Shown here: piece after piece, positions 18,548 to 27,424 of the stretch | Numbering within the stretch: position 1 is the first letter of the stretch | Layout of the letters: the number at the start of each line of letters is the position of its first letter | Notes under the pieces: model-generated | Seen by the model: only the letters and a program-made list of their open reading frames with translations | Told to the model about the DNA's origin: nothing | Databases searched by the model: none | Program-made: the position numbers and the translations under genes | DNA from: ZLKRG44 sp964555705 | GTDB taxonomy: Bacteria; Planctomycetota; Phycisphaerae; Phycisphaerales; SM1A02 | Reading direction: 5' to 3' | Assembly: GCA_964555705.1 (NCBI GenBank) | Contig: CAZKTN010000002.1 | Location: 62,001-126,000 of the forward strand | DNA: 64,000 nucleotides

Positions 18548-19711
18548 ATGATGTCCATGCACCACATCCTTGCACACCTCGCGCCGGCGACGATTGCCCA
18601 GGCCGCGGCTCCGGCCGCAGTGCCCGCGGGCAACCCCATGCCCGAAGGCACGATCCCGCCTGACTTCTGGATGCCCGTCGGCGCATCGACCATCGCGGGC
18701 TCGGTGGACCAGATGCTCGCGGTCATCAACTGGATCTGCTACTTCTTCTTCGCGCTCGTCGTGGTCCTGATGGTGTACTTCGCGTGGAAGTACCGCGTGC
18801 GCAGCAACTCGCACCGGTTCCGAATGGACGGCCCGGTCCACAACACCCCGCTTGAGCTCACCTGGACGATCGTCCCGCTGCTGCTGTGCGTGGTCATCTT
18901 CTTCATGGGATTCCGCGGCTACCTCGACTTCTCGCAGCCGCCCAAGAACAGCTACGACATCGACGTCACCGCCGTGAAGTGGGCGTGGACCTTCAAGTAC
19001 CCCAACGGCGCGCAGAGCGACGACCTGTACGTGCCGGCGGGGCGCCCGGTCCGGCTCGTCATGCGCTCGAACGACGTGCTCCATTCGCTCTTCATCCCCG
19101 CCTTCCGCGTCAAGCGGGATGTGGTGCCGGGCCGCTACACGCACCTCTGGTTCCAGTCCGACCCTGTCACCGGCATGGACGAGGGCTACCACCTCTTCTG
19201 CACGGAGTACTGCGGCACCGGCCACTCCAACATGAACCGCCGCGTCTACGTGCTCGGCGAGACGGAGTTCAACGAGTGGCTCGAGCAGCAGGCGCGATGG
19301 ATCGACGACATCGACGACGAGGAGCTCTACTTCAAGGCCGGCCCGAAGATCTACGCGCGCTGCTCGCAGTGCCACTCGATCGACGGCTCGGTGGGCACGG
19401 GCCCGAGCTGGAAGGGGCTCTGGGACAAGGTCTCGGGCGGCGCCGGCAGCGACCAGAAGTTCGCCGACGGAAAGAGCTACCGCGACCTGATCGGTCCCGG
19501 CAAGGAGTACGCGACTCCCGAGGACTACATCCGCGACTCCATCTACAACCCAGGCAAGCACCTGGTGAGCGGCTACGGCAACGTGATGCCGACATTCAAG
19601 GGGCAGCTGAGCGACCGCGCGACTGACGCGGTGATCGGCATGCTCAAGAGGCTCGACGAGTTCGATTCCAAGGGGCAGTGGACAAAGGCCGCCGCCCCGG
19701 CGGCGAAGTGA
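18548..19711 (+). CDS. coxB: Cytochrome c oxidase subunit II, caa3 type with fused cytochrome c
   Basis: Subunit II accepts electrons at the binuclear CuA centre. Two helices (about residues 54-80 and 104-122) precede the cupredoxin domain, where His179, Cys218, Cys222, His226 and Met229 (CTEYCGTGHSNM) are the CuA ligands. The C-terminal third is a cytochrome c domain with CSQCH at 272-276 and the axial Met in NVMPTF (Met347), making this a caa3 oxidase that can take electrons directly from ActE. Length 387 residues fits. ATG 18548 is followed at once by a second ATG; either may start. Confidence 0.95.
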   Translation: MMSMHHILAHLAPATIAQAAAPAAVPAGNPMPEGTIPPDFWMPVGASTIAGSVDQMLAVINWICYFFFALVVVLMVYFAWKYRVRSNSHRFRMDGPVHNTPLELTWTIVPLLLCVVIFFMGFRGYLDFSQPPKNSYDIDVTAVKWAWTFKYPNGAQSDDLYVPAGRPVRLVMRSNDVLHSLFIPAFRVKRDVVPGRYTHLWFQSDPVTGMDEGYHLFCTEYCGTGHSNMNRRVYVLGETEFNEWLEQQARWIDDIDDEELYFKAGPKIYARCSQCHSIDGSVGTGPSWKGLWDKVSGGAGSDQKFADGKSYRDLIGPGKEYATPEDYIRDSIYNPGKHLVSGYGNVMPTFKGQLSDRATDAVIGMLKRLDEFDSKGQWTKAAAPAAK

Positions 19712-19730
19712 CGCAGGAAGGATTGCACCC

Positions 19731-21440
19731 ATGACCACCATCGGCATCCGAGATCCCCACAGCCTCGCCCCAGCGGCCGAGGACAACTACATCACGCACA
19801 CGAAGGGCTTCCTCTCGTGGATCGTGACGCTCGACCACAAGCGCATCGGCGTCATGTACATGGTCGCCGTGCTGCTGTCGTTCCTGCTCGGCGGCATCTT
19901 CGCGCTGCTGCTGCGCACGGAGCTGCTGACGCCGGGCCGCACCTTCGTAGACGCCAACACGTACAACCAGTTCTTCACCCTGCACGGGGCGATCATGGTG
20001 TTCCTGGTGATCATCCCCAGCATCCCGGCCGCGCTCGGCAACTTCGTGCTGCCGATCATGCTCGGCGCGAAGGACGTCGCCTTCCCTCGCCTGAACCTCT
20101 TCAGCTTCTACCTGTGGCTGCTCGGCGCAGGCTGCACGCTGCTGTCGCTGGCGATGGGCGGCTTCGACACGGGATGGACCTTCTACACGCCGTACTCCAC
20201 GACCACCACCACCGGCGGCGTCATCCCTGTCATCGTCGGCGTCTTCATCCTGGGCTTCTCGTCGATCTTCACGGGCATGAACTTCATCGTGACCGTGCAC
20301 GCGCTGCGCCCCAAGGGCATGACGTGGTTCCGCATGCCCCTCTTCCTGTGGGCCCTGTACTCGACGGCCATCATCCAGGTGCTGGCGACCCCGGTGCTTG
20401 CCATCACGCTCGGCCTGCTCGTGGTCGAGCGGGTGCTCAACGTGGGCATCTTCAACCCCTCCATGGGCGGCGACCCGGTGCTCTACCAGCACTTCTTCTG
20501 GTTCTACAGCCACCCGGCCGTGTACATCATGATCGTGCCTGCGATGGGCATCGTCAGCGAGCTCATCGCCGTGCACTCGCACCGCCACATCTTCGGCTAC
20601 CGCTTCATCGCGTTCAGCTCGATCGCGATCGCGATGTTCAGCTTCCTGGTGTGGGGCCACCACATGTTCACCTCGGGCCAGAGCGCCCTCATGAACACGA
20701 TCTTCAGCGCGATCTCCTTCAGCGTGGCGATCCCCTCGGCCGTCAAGGTCTTCAACTGGCTCGCGACGCTCTACAAGGGCTCGATCAGCCTCAACACCCC
20801 GATGCTCTACGCGCTGAGCTTCCTGGTGCTCTTCACGATCGGCGGCCTCACCGGCCTCCACCTGGCGACCCTGAGCACCGACGTGCACCTGCACGACACG
20901 TACTTCGTGGTGGCGCACTTCCACTACGTGATGATGGGCTCGGCGCTGATCGCCATGATCGGCGGGCTCCACCACTGGTGGCCCAAGATGACGGGCCGCA
21001 TGTACAACGAGAAGCTCGGCATGATCGCCTGCACGATCGTGTTCATCGGCTTCAACATGACCTTCTTCACGCAGTTCATGCTCGGCAGCCACGGCATGCC
21101 GCGCCGCTACTACGACTACCAGCCCGAGTTCCAGGTCTACCACGTCATCTCGACGATCGGCTCGTACATCATGGCCGTCGGCTTCCTGATGACTGCCGCG
21201 TACCTGGTGCAGAGCCTGATCTCTGGCGCGAAGGCGCCGGCCAACCCATGGGGCGGCCGAAGCCTCGAGTGGCAGTGCGCATCGCCGCCGCCTCACGACA
21301 ACTTCAAGGAGCAGCCGCGCGTGGGCGACTGCTACGACTTCTCGATCGTCCGCTGGGACGAGTCGCAGAAGGGGTACGTGGTCGACCGGAGCCTCGACCC
21401 CGACCTCGACGAGAACGCGCCCCACACCGCAAAGGCCTGA
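19731..21440 (+). CDS. coxA: Cytochrome c oxidase subunit I, A2-type heme-copper oxidase
   Basis: The 569-residue catalytic subunit reduces oxygen at heme a3-CuB. Ligands are in place: His85 and His398 (heme a), His396 (heme a3, VAHFHY), His261, His310 and His311 (CuB). Tyr265 in the HPAVY motif would form the His-Tyr crosslink. The helix VI motif reads FYSHPAVY: the Glu of A1 enzymes is missing and the Tyr-Ser pair of A2 enzymes is present, as in Rhodothermus and Thermus caa3. The C-terminal 80 or so residues after the last helix are a cytosolic extension. It lies 19 bp after coxB. Confidence 0.96.
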   Translation: MTTIGIRDPHSLAPAAEDNYITHTKGFLSWIVTLDHKRIGVMYMVAVLLSFLLGGIFALLLRTELLTPGRTFVDANTYNQFFTLHGAIMVFLVIIPSIPAALGNFVLPIMLGAKDVAFPRLNLFSFYLWLLGAGCTLLSLAMGGFDTGWTFYTPYSTTTTTGGVIPVIVGVFILGFSSIFTGMNFIVTVHALRPKGMTWFRMPLFLWALYSTAIIQVLATPVLAITLGLLVVERVLNVGIFNPSMGGDPVLYQHFFWFYSHPAVYIMIVPAMGIVSELIAVHSHRHIFGYRFIAFSSIAIAMFSFLVWGHHMFTSGQSALMNTIFSAISFSVAIPSAVKVFNWLATLYKGSISLNTPMLYALSFLVLFTIGGLTGLHLATLSTDVHLHDTYFVVAHFHYVMMGSALIAMIGGLHHWWPKMTGRMYNEKLGMIACTIVFIGFNMTFFTQFMLGSHGMPRRYYDYQPEFQVYHVISTIGSYIMAVGFLMTAAYLVQSLISGAKAPANPWGGRSLEWQCASPPPHDNFKEQPRVGDCYDFSIVRWDESQKGYVVDRSLDPDLDENAPHTAKA

Positions 21441-21443
21441 CCC

Positions 21444-22421
21444 TTGACGCAGATCTCCGCACATTCACCGCAGCATGGGGCCGCGCACGGCGACCAGTCC
21501 CATGGTGGCCATGACGACCACCACGGGCACTCGCAGTACCCGTTCCTCGCGCACCACTTCGCCACGCCCGCACAGCAGTTCGACAGCGGCAAGCTCGGCA
21601 TGTGGCTCTTCCTGGCCACCGAGGTGCTCTTCTTCGGGGCGCTTTTCGTGGCCTACGCGGTGCTTCGCGCGCGCTCGCCGGAGGTGTTCAGCTTCGCGAG
21701 CCACTACCTCGACACGATGCTCGGCGGGCTGAACACCTGCGTGCTCATCCTCTCGAGCCTCACGATGGCGCTCGGCGTGTACTTCGCGCAGCGCGGCAAG
21801 AAGACCGCCCTCGTCATCTGCCTGTGGCTGACGATGGCTGGCGCCGCTGGCTTCCTCGTGATCAAGTACTTCGAGTACGAGCACAAGATCCACGCGAACC
21901 TCGTGTGGGGACCTCGCTTCTACATCCCGCCGGCGGACGCCGCGGGCAAGGAGGAGGCGATCCTGCTGTCAAAGGCGCCTGAGCCTGCGCCCGCTGCAGT
22001 GCCTGCGCCTGCGGCGGCCGCAGCCCCTGCAGTGCCCATGATCGGCGCGCTCCCCGCGGCTGACGCGTCGGCGATCGCACCCGCGTCCGTGGGCCCGTCG
22101 GGCCTGAAGATGGCCGCTGTGGATCCTGCGCTCGCCGCACCTGCCGAGCCCGCGGGCACCGAGTCGGAGAGCCTGCACCTCGAGGACGCCTCCATGCCGC
22201 CCGGCGTGCACCAGTTCTTCGCCATCTACTACGCGATGACCGGCCTGCACGGCGTGCACGTGGTGATCGGCATGGTCGTGATCGGCTGGCTCATCATCCG
22301 CGCCTCTCGCGGCGAGTTCACCTCCGCCTACTACACCCCCGTCGACCTGGGCGGCCTCTACTGGCACATCGTCGACCTCGTGTGGATCTTCCTCTTCCCG
22401 CTCTTCTACCTGATCCACTGA
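21444..22421 (+). CDS. coxC: Cytochrome c oxidase subunit III with His-rich N-terminus and Ala/Pro-rich insertion
   Basis: A 325-residue subunit III. The core LGMWLFLATEVLFFGALF and the closing YWHIVDLVWIFLFPLFYLIH are characteristic. Two departures from the family are clear: the N-terminal 30 residues are His-rich (HGGHDDHHGHS), and about 75 residues of Ala/Pro-rich, low-complexity sequence are inserted between helices (about residues 175-250). The start is TTG 21444, three bases after the coxA stop. Subunit III stabilises the catalytic core and feeds the proton and oxygen pathways. Confidence 0.93.
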   Translation: MTQISAHSPQHGAAHGDQSHGGHDDHHGHSQYPFLAHHFATPAQQFDSGKLGMWLFLATEVLFFGALFVAYAVLRARSPEVFSFASHYLDTMLGGLNTCVLILSSLTMALGVYFAQRGKKTALVICLWLTMAGAAGFLVIKYFEYEHKIHANLVWGPRFYIPPADAAGKEEAILLSKAPEPAPAAVPAPAAAAAPAVPMIGALPAADASAIAPASVGPSGLKMAAVDPALAAPAEPAGTESESLHLEDASMPPGVHQFFAIYYAMTGLHGVHVVIGMVVIGWLIIRASRGEFTSAYYTPVDLGGLYWHIVDLVWIFLFPLFYLIH

Positions 22422-22441
22422 CCTGGTCCCCCCAACTCCAC

Positions 22442-22867
22442 ATGGCACACAACGCTCACTCCACGGCAGGCCACGGCAGCCACGACGACCACCCGCTCGT
22501 CGGGCACCTGGTGCCTGTCTCCACGCTGGTGTCAACGGCGCTCGCGCTGCTGGTGCTCACGATCATCACGGTCGCCGTGCGCTACATCGACGTCGGCGAG
22601 TTCAACATCTGGATCGCCATCGGCATTGCGGTCGTGAAGGCCACCCTCGTGGCGCTCTTCTTCATGCACCTGCGGTGGGACCGTCCCTTCAACCTGCTCA
22701 TCTTCGTGGGCTGCATCGCCTTCGTCGTGCTGATGATGGTCTTCTGCATCATGGACACCTCGCAGTACCGCAAGGATCTCTACACCGGCAACCCGTCGGC
22801 GGCGCAGGAGACGCTCGAGAAGTACGCGCCCGGCGCGCCTGTCGCGCGCTTCAAGTCAGACGGCTGA
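22442..22867 (+). CDS. Cytochrome c oxidase subunit IV-type small membrane protein
   Basis: A 141-residue protein with three hydrophobic helices. The middle segment VVKATLVALFFMHLRWDRP is the signature of the prokaryotic subunit IV (COX4_pro/CtaF) family. The N-terminus is His-rich (HSTAGHGSHDDHP), as in coxC. The start ATG 22442 lies 20 bp after coxC. It is an accessory, non-catalytic subunit. Confidence 0.9.
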   Translation: MAHNAHSTAGHGSHDDHPLVGHLVPVSTLVSTALALLVLTIITVAVRYIDVGEFNIWIAIGIAVVKATLVALFFMHLRWDRPFNLLIFVGCIAFVVLMMVFCIMDTSQYRKDLYTGNPSAAQETLEKYAPGAPVARFKSDG

Positions 22868-22907
22868 TGCGCATGCCACGCATGGCCGCAGCGGCAGTGG
22901 ATGCGCC

Positions 22908-23561
22908 ATGCCCCTGACGGCTGGCTGGCTCGCAGGACGGGATCCATTCACGGACGACTCGGCACGAGCCCGCGCCGCGCGCGCGGGGATGTGGCTCTTC
23001 ATCCTTGTGGTGGCGATCGTCTTCGTGTCGATGCTGCTGGGCTACCTGGTCGTCCGAATCGATCCTGACCCTGACGTGCCGTGGAAGGGTGCACGCACAC
23101 CGGGCCTTCCGCTGACGCTGCTCGTGAGCACGCTGGCGCTCGTTGCCTCAAGCGTCACGCACCAGTGGGCGCTTGCGGCCGCGCGCGAGACCGGCGGTGT
23201 GCGCGTATGGCGATGGATGGTGGTGACGTGCCTGCTTGCCGCCGTATTCCTGGTGACGCAGGGCCAGGCCTGGGTGCAGATGTGGCAGGGGCTTCCGGTG
23301 CCTCCGCCGGACCTCCCGCCCGAGCCAGGCGACCCGCTGCTGCCGGACCTCTTCAGCTGGACGTTCTTCGTGCTGACGGGCCTTCACGCCGCGCACGTGA
23401 TCGGGGGCTGCGTGGGGCTAGGTGTCGTCACTGCGCGCGCGCGCACCAACGGCTACGGCCCCGGCCACTCCAACGGCGTGCTGCTGAGCGCCATGTACTG
23501 GCACTCGCTCGACGCAATCTGGATCGTCACCTACCTGACGCTCTGGCTCGGCGCGCGGTAG
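22908..23561 (+). CDS. Second subunit III-family membrane protein
   Basis: A 217-residue protein of the cytochrome c oxidase subunit III family: ARAGMWLFILVVAIVFVSML at the first helix, FSWTFFVLTGLHAAHVIGG, and the closing MYWHSLDAIWIVTYLTLWL. It has five predicted spans and is shorter than coxC, without the insertion. Two subunit III-like genes in one operon are seen in other bacteria; it may be an extra subunit or an assembly partner. It ends 16 bp from the convergent DUF3179 gene, with no obvious terminator between. Confidence 0.87.
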   Translation: MPLTAGWLAGRDPFTDDSARARAARAGMWLFILVVAIVFVSMLLGYLVVRIDPDPDVPWKGARTPGLPLTLLVSTLALVASSVTHQWALAAARETGGVRVWRWMVVTCLLAAVFLVTQGQAWVQMWQGLPVPPPDLPPEPGDPLLPDLFSWTFFVLTGLHAAHVIGGCVGLGVVTARARTNGYGPGHSNGVLLSAMYWHSLDAIWIVTYLTLWLGAR

Positions 23562-23577
23562 GGGTCAGCGCTGGGCG

Positions 23578-24735
23578 TCACTGGGCCGCGGGTGCAGCGG
23601 CTGCAGGCGCCCCTCCCGGGGTGGCCGGCTCGCGGGAAGGCGCCGGGTGGAATGCATCCCACGCGAACCAGCGGCAGGGGATCACCACCGGATTGGGGGG
23701 CGGCGATACGACCACTGCTCCATGCTCAGGCACTCCGCGCCAGGTGATCGGCGCGCCAAAGCCGGATGTCTCCGCAAGGCCTGTAGGCGGAAGGCAGAGC
23801 CTCACGATCTCCGGCAGCGGCACCACGACCCAGTCGTCCGCCCGGCGCACGGCCATCACGTAGGTCATCGGCGGCAGCACCTGGTCGAAGAGCGCACCAG
23901 TGCGCACCGAGACTTCGCCGATCGGCTTTGTGCGCTCGCTCGGCGCAGGCTCGAGCGTCACCACGGGGAACTCCACGCGGCCGTCGCGCCAGTAGCGCTC
24001 GTAGCTCGTCGACTTCATGCGGCGCTCGTCGCTCTCGGCGGGCATCACGACCTCAGTCTCGGGATGCGTCATCAGCCACGATCCCCAGTTGCTCACGCTG
24101 ACGCCGGGGACCAGCTCCAGCGGAGTGCCCGCCTCGGGGCCCGCCACCGCGCGGAACGCGAGCTGCGACCACAGGCTCGGCACATGGCCCTCGCCACCGC
24201 GGTCGTAGTACAGCGTGTTGGAGTTGTAGAGCAGCCCACTGACGCCGAGCGACATCACGCGGTCCCCGACGCGTCGGTCGAAGACAACCGCGCTGTCGGT
24301 GAGCGGGCTGTAGGTCACGGCGATCGGGATGCCAGCGACCTCGTCGTTGCATACCTCATGCACGTTCATCAGCCGGAGCGGGTACGCCCGCGCCACGCCG
24401 CCCATGAAGACCCCGATGACGCGGTCGCCGGAGACCACATACTTGCCGCGGCGCTTGGCGTTGTGCTCGACCATCGCCGAGCCGCGCATCACCGCGGGCG
24501 AATCGAGCGGCGCCAGGAAGTCGCGCGGGTTCCCGCTTGCCGCCAGCCCCTCGCGAGGGAGGATGAGCCCTGACAGGTCAAACCCGTATGTCGACGGGTC
24601 ACGCCCGTCTCCTACGGGGCGCACGCCGCTGAGCGGTCCGACGAGCGCGAATCCGAGCACTGCGAGCGTGGCGAGCACAGCACCCGCAACGACCCATCCG
24701 CCCGCGCGCCAAGTAAGCCTGGTCTGTGCGCTCAT
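23578..24735 (-). CDS. DUF3179 domain protein, membrane anchored
   Basis: A 385-residue protein with an N-terminal transmembrane anchor (about residues 13-35) and an extracytoplasmic DUF3179 domain, seen in GVFMGGVARAYPLR, NVHEVCNDEVAGIPIAVTY and PLTDSAVVFDR. Function is unknown. The C-terminus is Pro/Ala-rich. Its ATG overlaps the ctaB stop (ATGA at 24732-24735), so it is translated with heme O synthase. That and the facing oxidase operon hint at a role in cytochrome oxidase assembly, but nothing in the sequence proves it. Confidence 0.82.
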   Translation of the reverse strand: MSAQTRLTWRAGGWVVAGAVLATLAVLGFALVGPLSGVRPVGDGRDPSTYGFDLSGLILPREGLAASGNPRDFLAPLDSPAVMRGSAMVEHNAKRRGKYVVSGDRVIGVFMGGVARAYPLRLMNVHEVCNDEVAGIPIAVTYSPLTDSAVVFDRRVGDRVMSLGVSGLLYNSNTLYYDRGGEGHVPSLWSQLAFRAVAGPEAGTPLELVPGVSVSNWGSWLMTHPETEVVMPAESDERRMKSTSYERYWRDGRVEFPVVTLEPAPSERTKPIGEVSVRTGALFDQVLPPMTYVMAVRRADDWVVVPLPEIVRLCLPPTGLAETSGFGAPITWRGVPEHGAVVVSPPPNPVVIPCRWFAWDAFHPAPSREPATPGGAPAAAAPAAQ

Positions 24736-25987
24736 CGCGCGCCGCTCCGGGCGCCGCTGGCGGAGCCGCCCGTTGCACGGCCGCCCGTGCCGTCGGAATC
24801 GCCACCGGCACCTCGATCAGGATCCTGCGCAACCGTCGCTCCCGCGCGCACCGCCACGCGCGGGTCCACAGGCCCCCGGTCGATCACCATGACGGTGAGC
24901 AGGAGAGGCAGGTAGATGATGCTCGCGANNNNNNNNNNNNNNNNNNNNNNNNNNNNNNNNNNNNNNNNNNNNNNNNNNNNNNNNNNNNNNNNNNNNNNNN
25001 NNNNNNNNNNNNNNNNNNNNNNNNNNNNCCCCGGTCGATCACCATGACGGTGAGCAGGAGAGGCAGGTAGATGATGCTCGCGAGGAACACGCGACGCGCG
25101 CCAGGCCTGTCGCGGCGCCTCCAGAACGCTGCGCCGAGAATGCTCGCGGCGACCCCCAGGAACACCGCAGTGCCCGCGTACCACCAGCCGGCCGTGCCTG
25201 TGAGCGTGATCATCAGCGACACCGGCACCAGCAGCAGCGATGTCAGCAGCACCGTCTGGCCTGTGGCGTCGCCGCGCGCATCCACCACCGGCAGCATGGC
25301 GAAGCCGCCTCGGGCGTAGTCCTCGCGGTAGAGCCATGCGAGCGACATGAAGTGGGGGAGCTGCCACACGAAGAGCAGCGCACCGAGCGCCCACGCGCCG
25401 GGCCCAAGCGATCCTGACGCCGCTGCCCAACCCAGCATCGGCGGCACCGCACCGCACACGGCACCGACGATCGTGTTCAGCGTGGTGCGCGGCTTCAGCG
25501 GCGTGTAGACGAGCACGTAGAGCAGGATGTTCGCGAGGCCGAGCGCTGCAGCCAGCGGATTCGCGTGCACCGCGAGGACCGCGAAGCCGCCGAAGGCGCT
25601 CACTGTTCCGGACACGAAGACCTGCAGGCTGCCCACGCGGCCGCGGGGCAGGGGACGCGTGCGGGTGCGCTCCATCAGCGCGTCGCGTTGGCGCTCCATG
25701 AGCTGGTTCAGCATGCTCGCGCTTGCGGCGCACAGCGCGGTGCCAAGCATCGTCCACCCAAAGCGCGCCCAGTCGCCGCGTGCGGGCACCGCGCACGCGA
25801 AGCCGACGGCTGCCGTAGCCAGCACCAGCGCATTCAGCCTCACCTTCGTGAGCTGCGCATACACGTCGATGATGCCATCGCGGACCTGGCGCGACGCATC
25901 GCGCATGGGCGCGTCGCTCACAGGCTCATCGCGCGCGGGCACGCCGCGCGTTGGCGCATCTTCGGCAGGGGTTGAGGCCACATCCAT
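24732..25987 (-). CDS. ctaB: Heme O synthase (protoheme IX farnesyltransferase), crossed by an artefactual gap
   Basis: CtaB adds a farnesyl group to heme B. It is a UbiA-family membrane protein; LTKVRLNALVLATAAVGF, the first Asp-rich-type motif NQLMERQRDALMERT, TPLKPRTTLNTIVGAVCGA and WQLPHFMSLAWLYREDYARGG are diagnostic. The 100-N gap at 24929-25028 interrupts it, but the 55 bp either side are identical. Removing one copy and the N run restores a single frame through VMVIDRGPVDPR to the TGA at 24732. The collapsed protein is about 366 residues with a hydrophilic Gly/Ala tail. ATG 25987 is chosen; the N-terminal 40 residues are polar. Confidence 0.9.
24874..25083. repeat. Scaffold gap (100 N) between identical 55-bp contig ends, in ctaB
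   Basis: Positions 24874-24928 and 25029-25083 are the same 55 bases, separated by exactly 100 N. Two other gaps in the window have the same structure with the same 55-bp length, which matches an assembly k-mer overlap rather than a biological repeat. Confidence 0.93.
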
Positions 25988-26011
25988 CGAGGTCGTATCC
26001 AAGTGGAGGCG

Positions 26012-26017
26012 TACTAT
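26012..26017 (+). promoter_or_regulatory. -10-like TACTAT, 9 nt before the ctaA start
   Basis: TACTAT followed by nine bases and ATG 26027. It lies in the 39-bp spacer between divergent ctaB and ctaA. A TATAGT element on the other strand overlaps it and could serve ctaB with a leader of about 25 nt. Confidence 0.4.
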
Positions 26018-26026
26018 AGGTCGATC

Positions 26027-27424
26027 ATGCACGAATCACCGATCCATGCAGGCGCTCGGCGCACCGGACTTGTGGGCGCTCTGGGCTTCGCCACCGCGGT
26101 CTCGATGTGGGCCATCGCGTACTTCAGCCTGATGTCACCCGGGCTCGTTGCAGGCGAGATCCTCTTCGGGATGCTCTTCCTCGCTGTGGGCGCCGGAGGG
26201 TTCGTTGCTGGGCGACTTCGGGTCGCGGGCGGGTCGGGCGCGAGGGCCGGACTGATGGTCGCGCTTGTCGCGGCGACCGTGAACCTGCTGCTGGTGGGCA
26301 GCCTCTTCGGCAAGGGCACTGACGACTCGATCTTCCGCCAGCTCATGGTCTGGGTCGGCGGGCTCTACGCGGCGAGCGCGGTCTGCGGAACGATTGGCGG
26401 TGCGATCGGCGGACGCTCGCCAGCAGTCGCACTGCGCATGGCGCCGACGTCTCTCTTCGCATGGGTCGCCGCTGCGACCGTGTTCCTGCTGCTCATCACC
26501 GGTGGCATCGTCACAGGGCAGGAGGCCGGCCTCGCGGTGCCGGACTGGCCGAACTCGTTCGGCCACAACATGTTCCTCTACCCGCTCTCCGAGATGAAGG
26601 AGGGCATCTACTTCGAGCACGCGCACCGGCTGTACGGCACGCTCGTGGGGCTCACGTCGATTGCGCTGCTCGTTCAGGTGCTCCGCACCGAGTCGCGCGA
26701 GTGGGTACGCGCGTTCATGACTGCGCTCTTCATCGCGGTCTGCATTCAGGGGCTCATGGGGGCGCTCCGCGTGACGGGCACCTTCACGCTGTCGCAGGAT
26801 CCTGCGGAACTCGCGCCGAGCGTCGGCTACGGCGTCATTCACGGCGTCTTCGGCCAGCTCGTGTTCGCCGGGTTCTGCGTGCTTGCAGCGGCCACCAGCA
26901 CGGCGTGGCGCACGGGCGCGCCTGCGCGCGGCGACGACTCGCTCGCGAGCGGCCGCAGCGCATCGCAGGTGGCCTTCGCGGTCCTGCTGCTCCAGCTCAT
27001 CAGTGGCGCGCTCTACCGCCACTTCCAGCTGCCAAGCGGCACCGACGCTCCGCCCTCGAACCCCGCGTGGGCGATGCACCTTCACCTCACGTGGTCGGTG
27101 ATCGCGTTCGCGGCCATGATCTGGCTCGGCATCCGGGCGATGAAGGCGCCGTCGGAGTGCACCCCGCTGCGCTCGCTCGGCAGGGGCATCCACGCAGTCG
27201 TCACGGTGCAGATGCTGCTGGGCATCGTGGCCCTCGTCTACGTGCTGCTGCGCAAGAGCGCTGCGATCCCACCCATGGAGGTGCTCTTCACCACCGCGCA
27301 CCAGGCCAACGGCGCGCTTCTCGTGGGCCTCTCGGCGCTGACGGTCGCGTGGTTCCGCAGGTGGGCCGCTCAGTCGGTGCCTGCGACCGGCTTGATGGCT
27401 TCCTCGAGCGCGAGCAGGGCGTAG
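26027..27424 (+). CDS. ctaA: Heme A synthase with extra N-terminal membrane domain
   Basis: CtaA oxidises the C8 methyl of heme O to give heme A. The COX15/CtaA core begins near residue 143: LLITGGIVTGQEAGLAVPDW, then the four heme-ligand histidines in EHAHRLYG, IHGVFGQL, MHLHLTWSV and TTAHQANGALL. Residues 1-140 form an additional hydrophobic domain of about four helices (LMSPGLVAGEILFGMLFLAV and LLLVGSLFGKG regions), absent from usual CtaA of about 310 residues; total here is 465. It is divergent from ctaB. The last 55 bp overlap the tail of the gene on the other strand. Confidence 0.9.
   Translation: MHESPIHAGARRTGLVGALGFATAVSMWAIAYFSLMSPGLVAGEILFGMLFLAVGAGGFVAGRLRVAGGSGARAGLMVALVAATVNLLLVGSLFGKGTDDSIFRQLMVWVGGLYAASAVCGTIGGAIGGRSPAVALRMAPTSLFAWVAAATVFLLLITGGIVTGQEAGLAVPDWPNSFGHNMFLYPLSEMKEGIYFEHAHRLYGTLVGLTSIALLVQVLRTESREWVRAFMTALFIAVCIQGLMGALRVTGTFTLSQDPAELAPSVGYGVIHGVFGQLVFAGFCVLAAATSTAWRTGAPARGDDSLASGRSASQVAFAVLLLQLISGALYRHFQLPSGTDAPPSNPAWAMHLHLTWSVIAFAAMIWLGIRAMKAPSECTPLRSLGRGIHAVVTVQMLLGIVALVYVLLRKSAAIPPMEVLFTTAHQANGALLVGLSALTVAWFRRWAAQSVPATGLMASSSASRA

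Noticed and set aside
24929..25028. Real truncation or frameshift of ctaB, the GH13 gene and the M60 gene at N runs
   Set aside because: Flanking 55-bp copies are identical at all three and removing one copy restores the frame each time.
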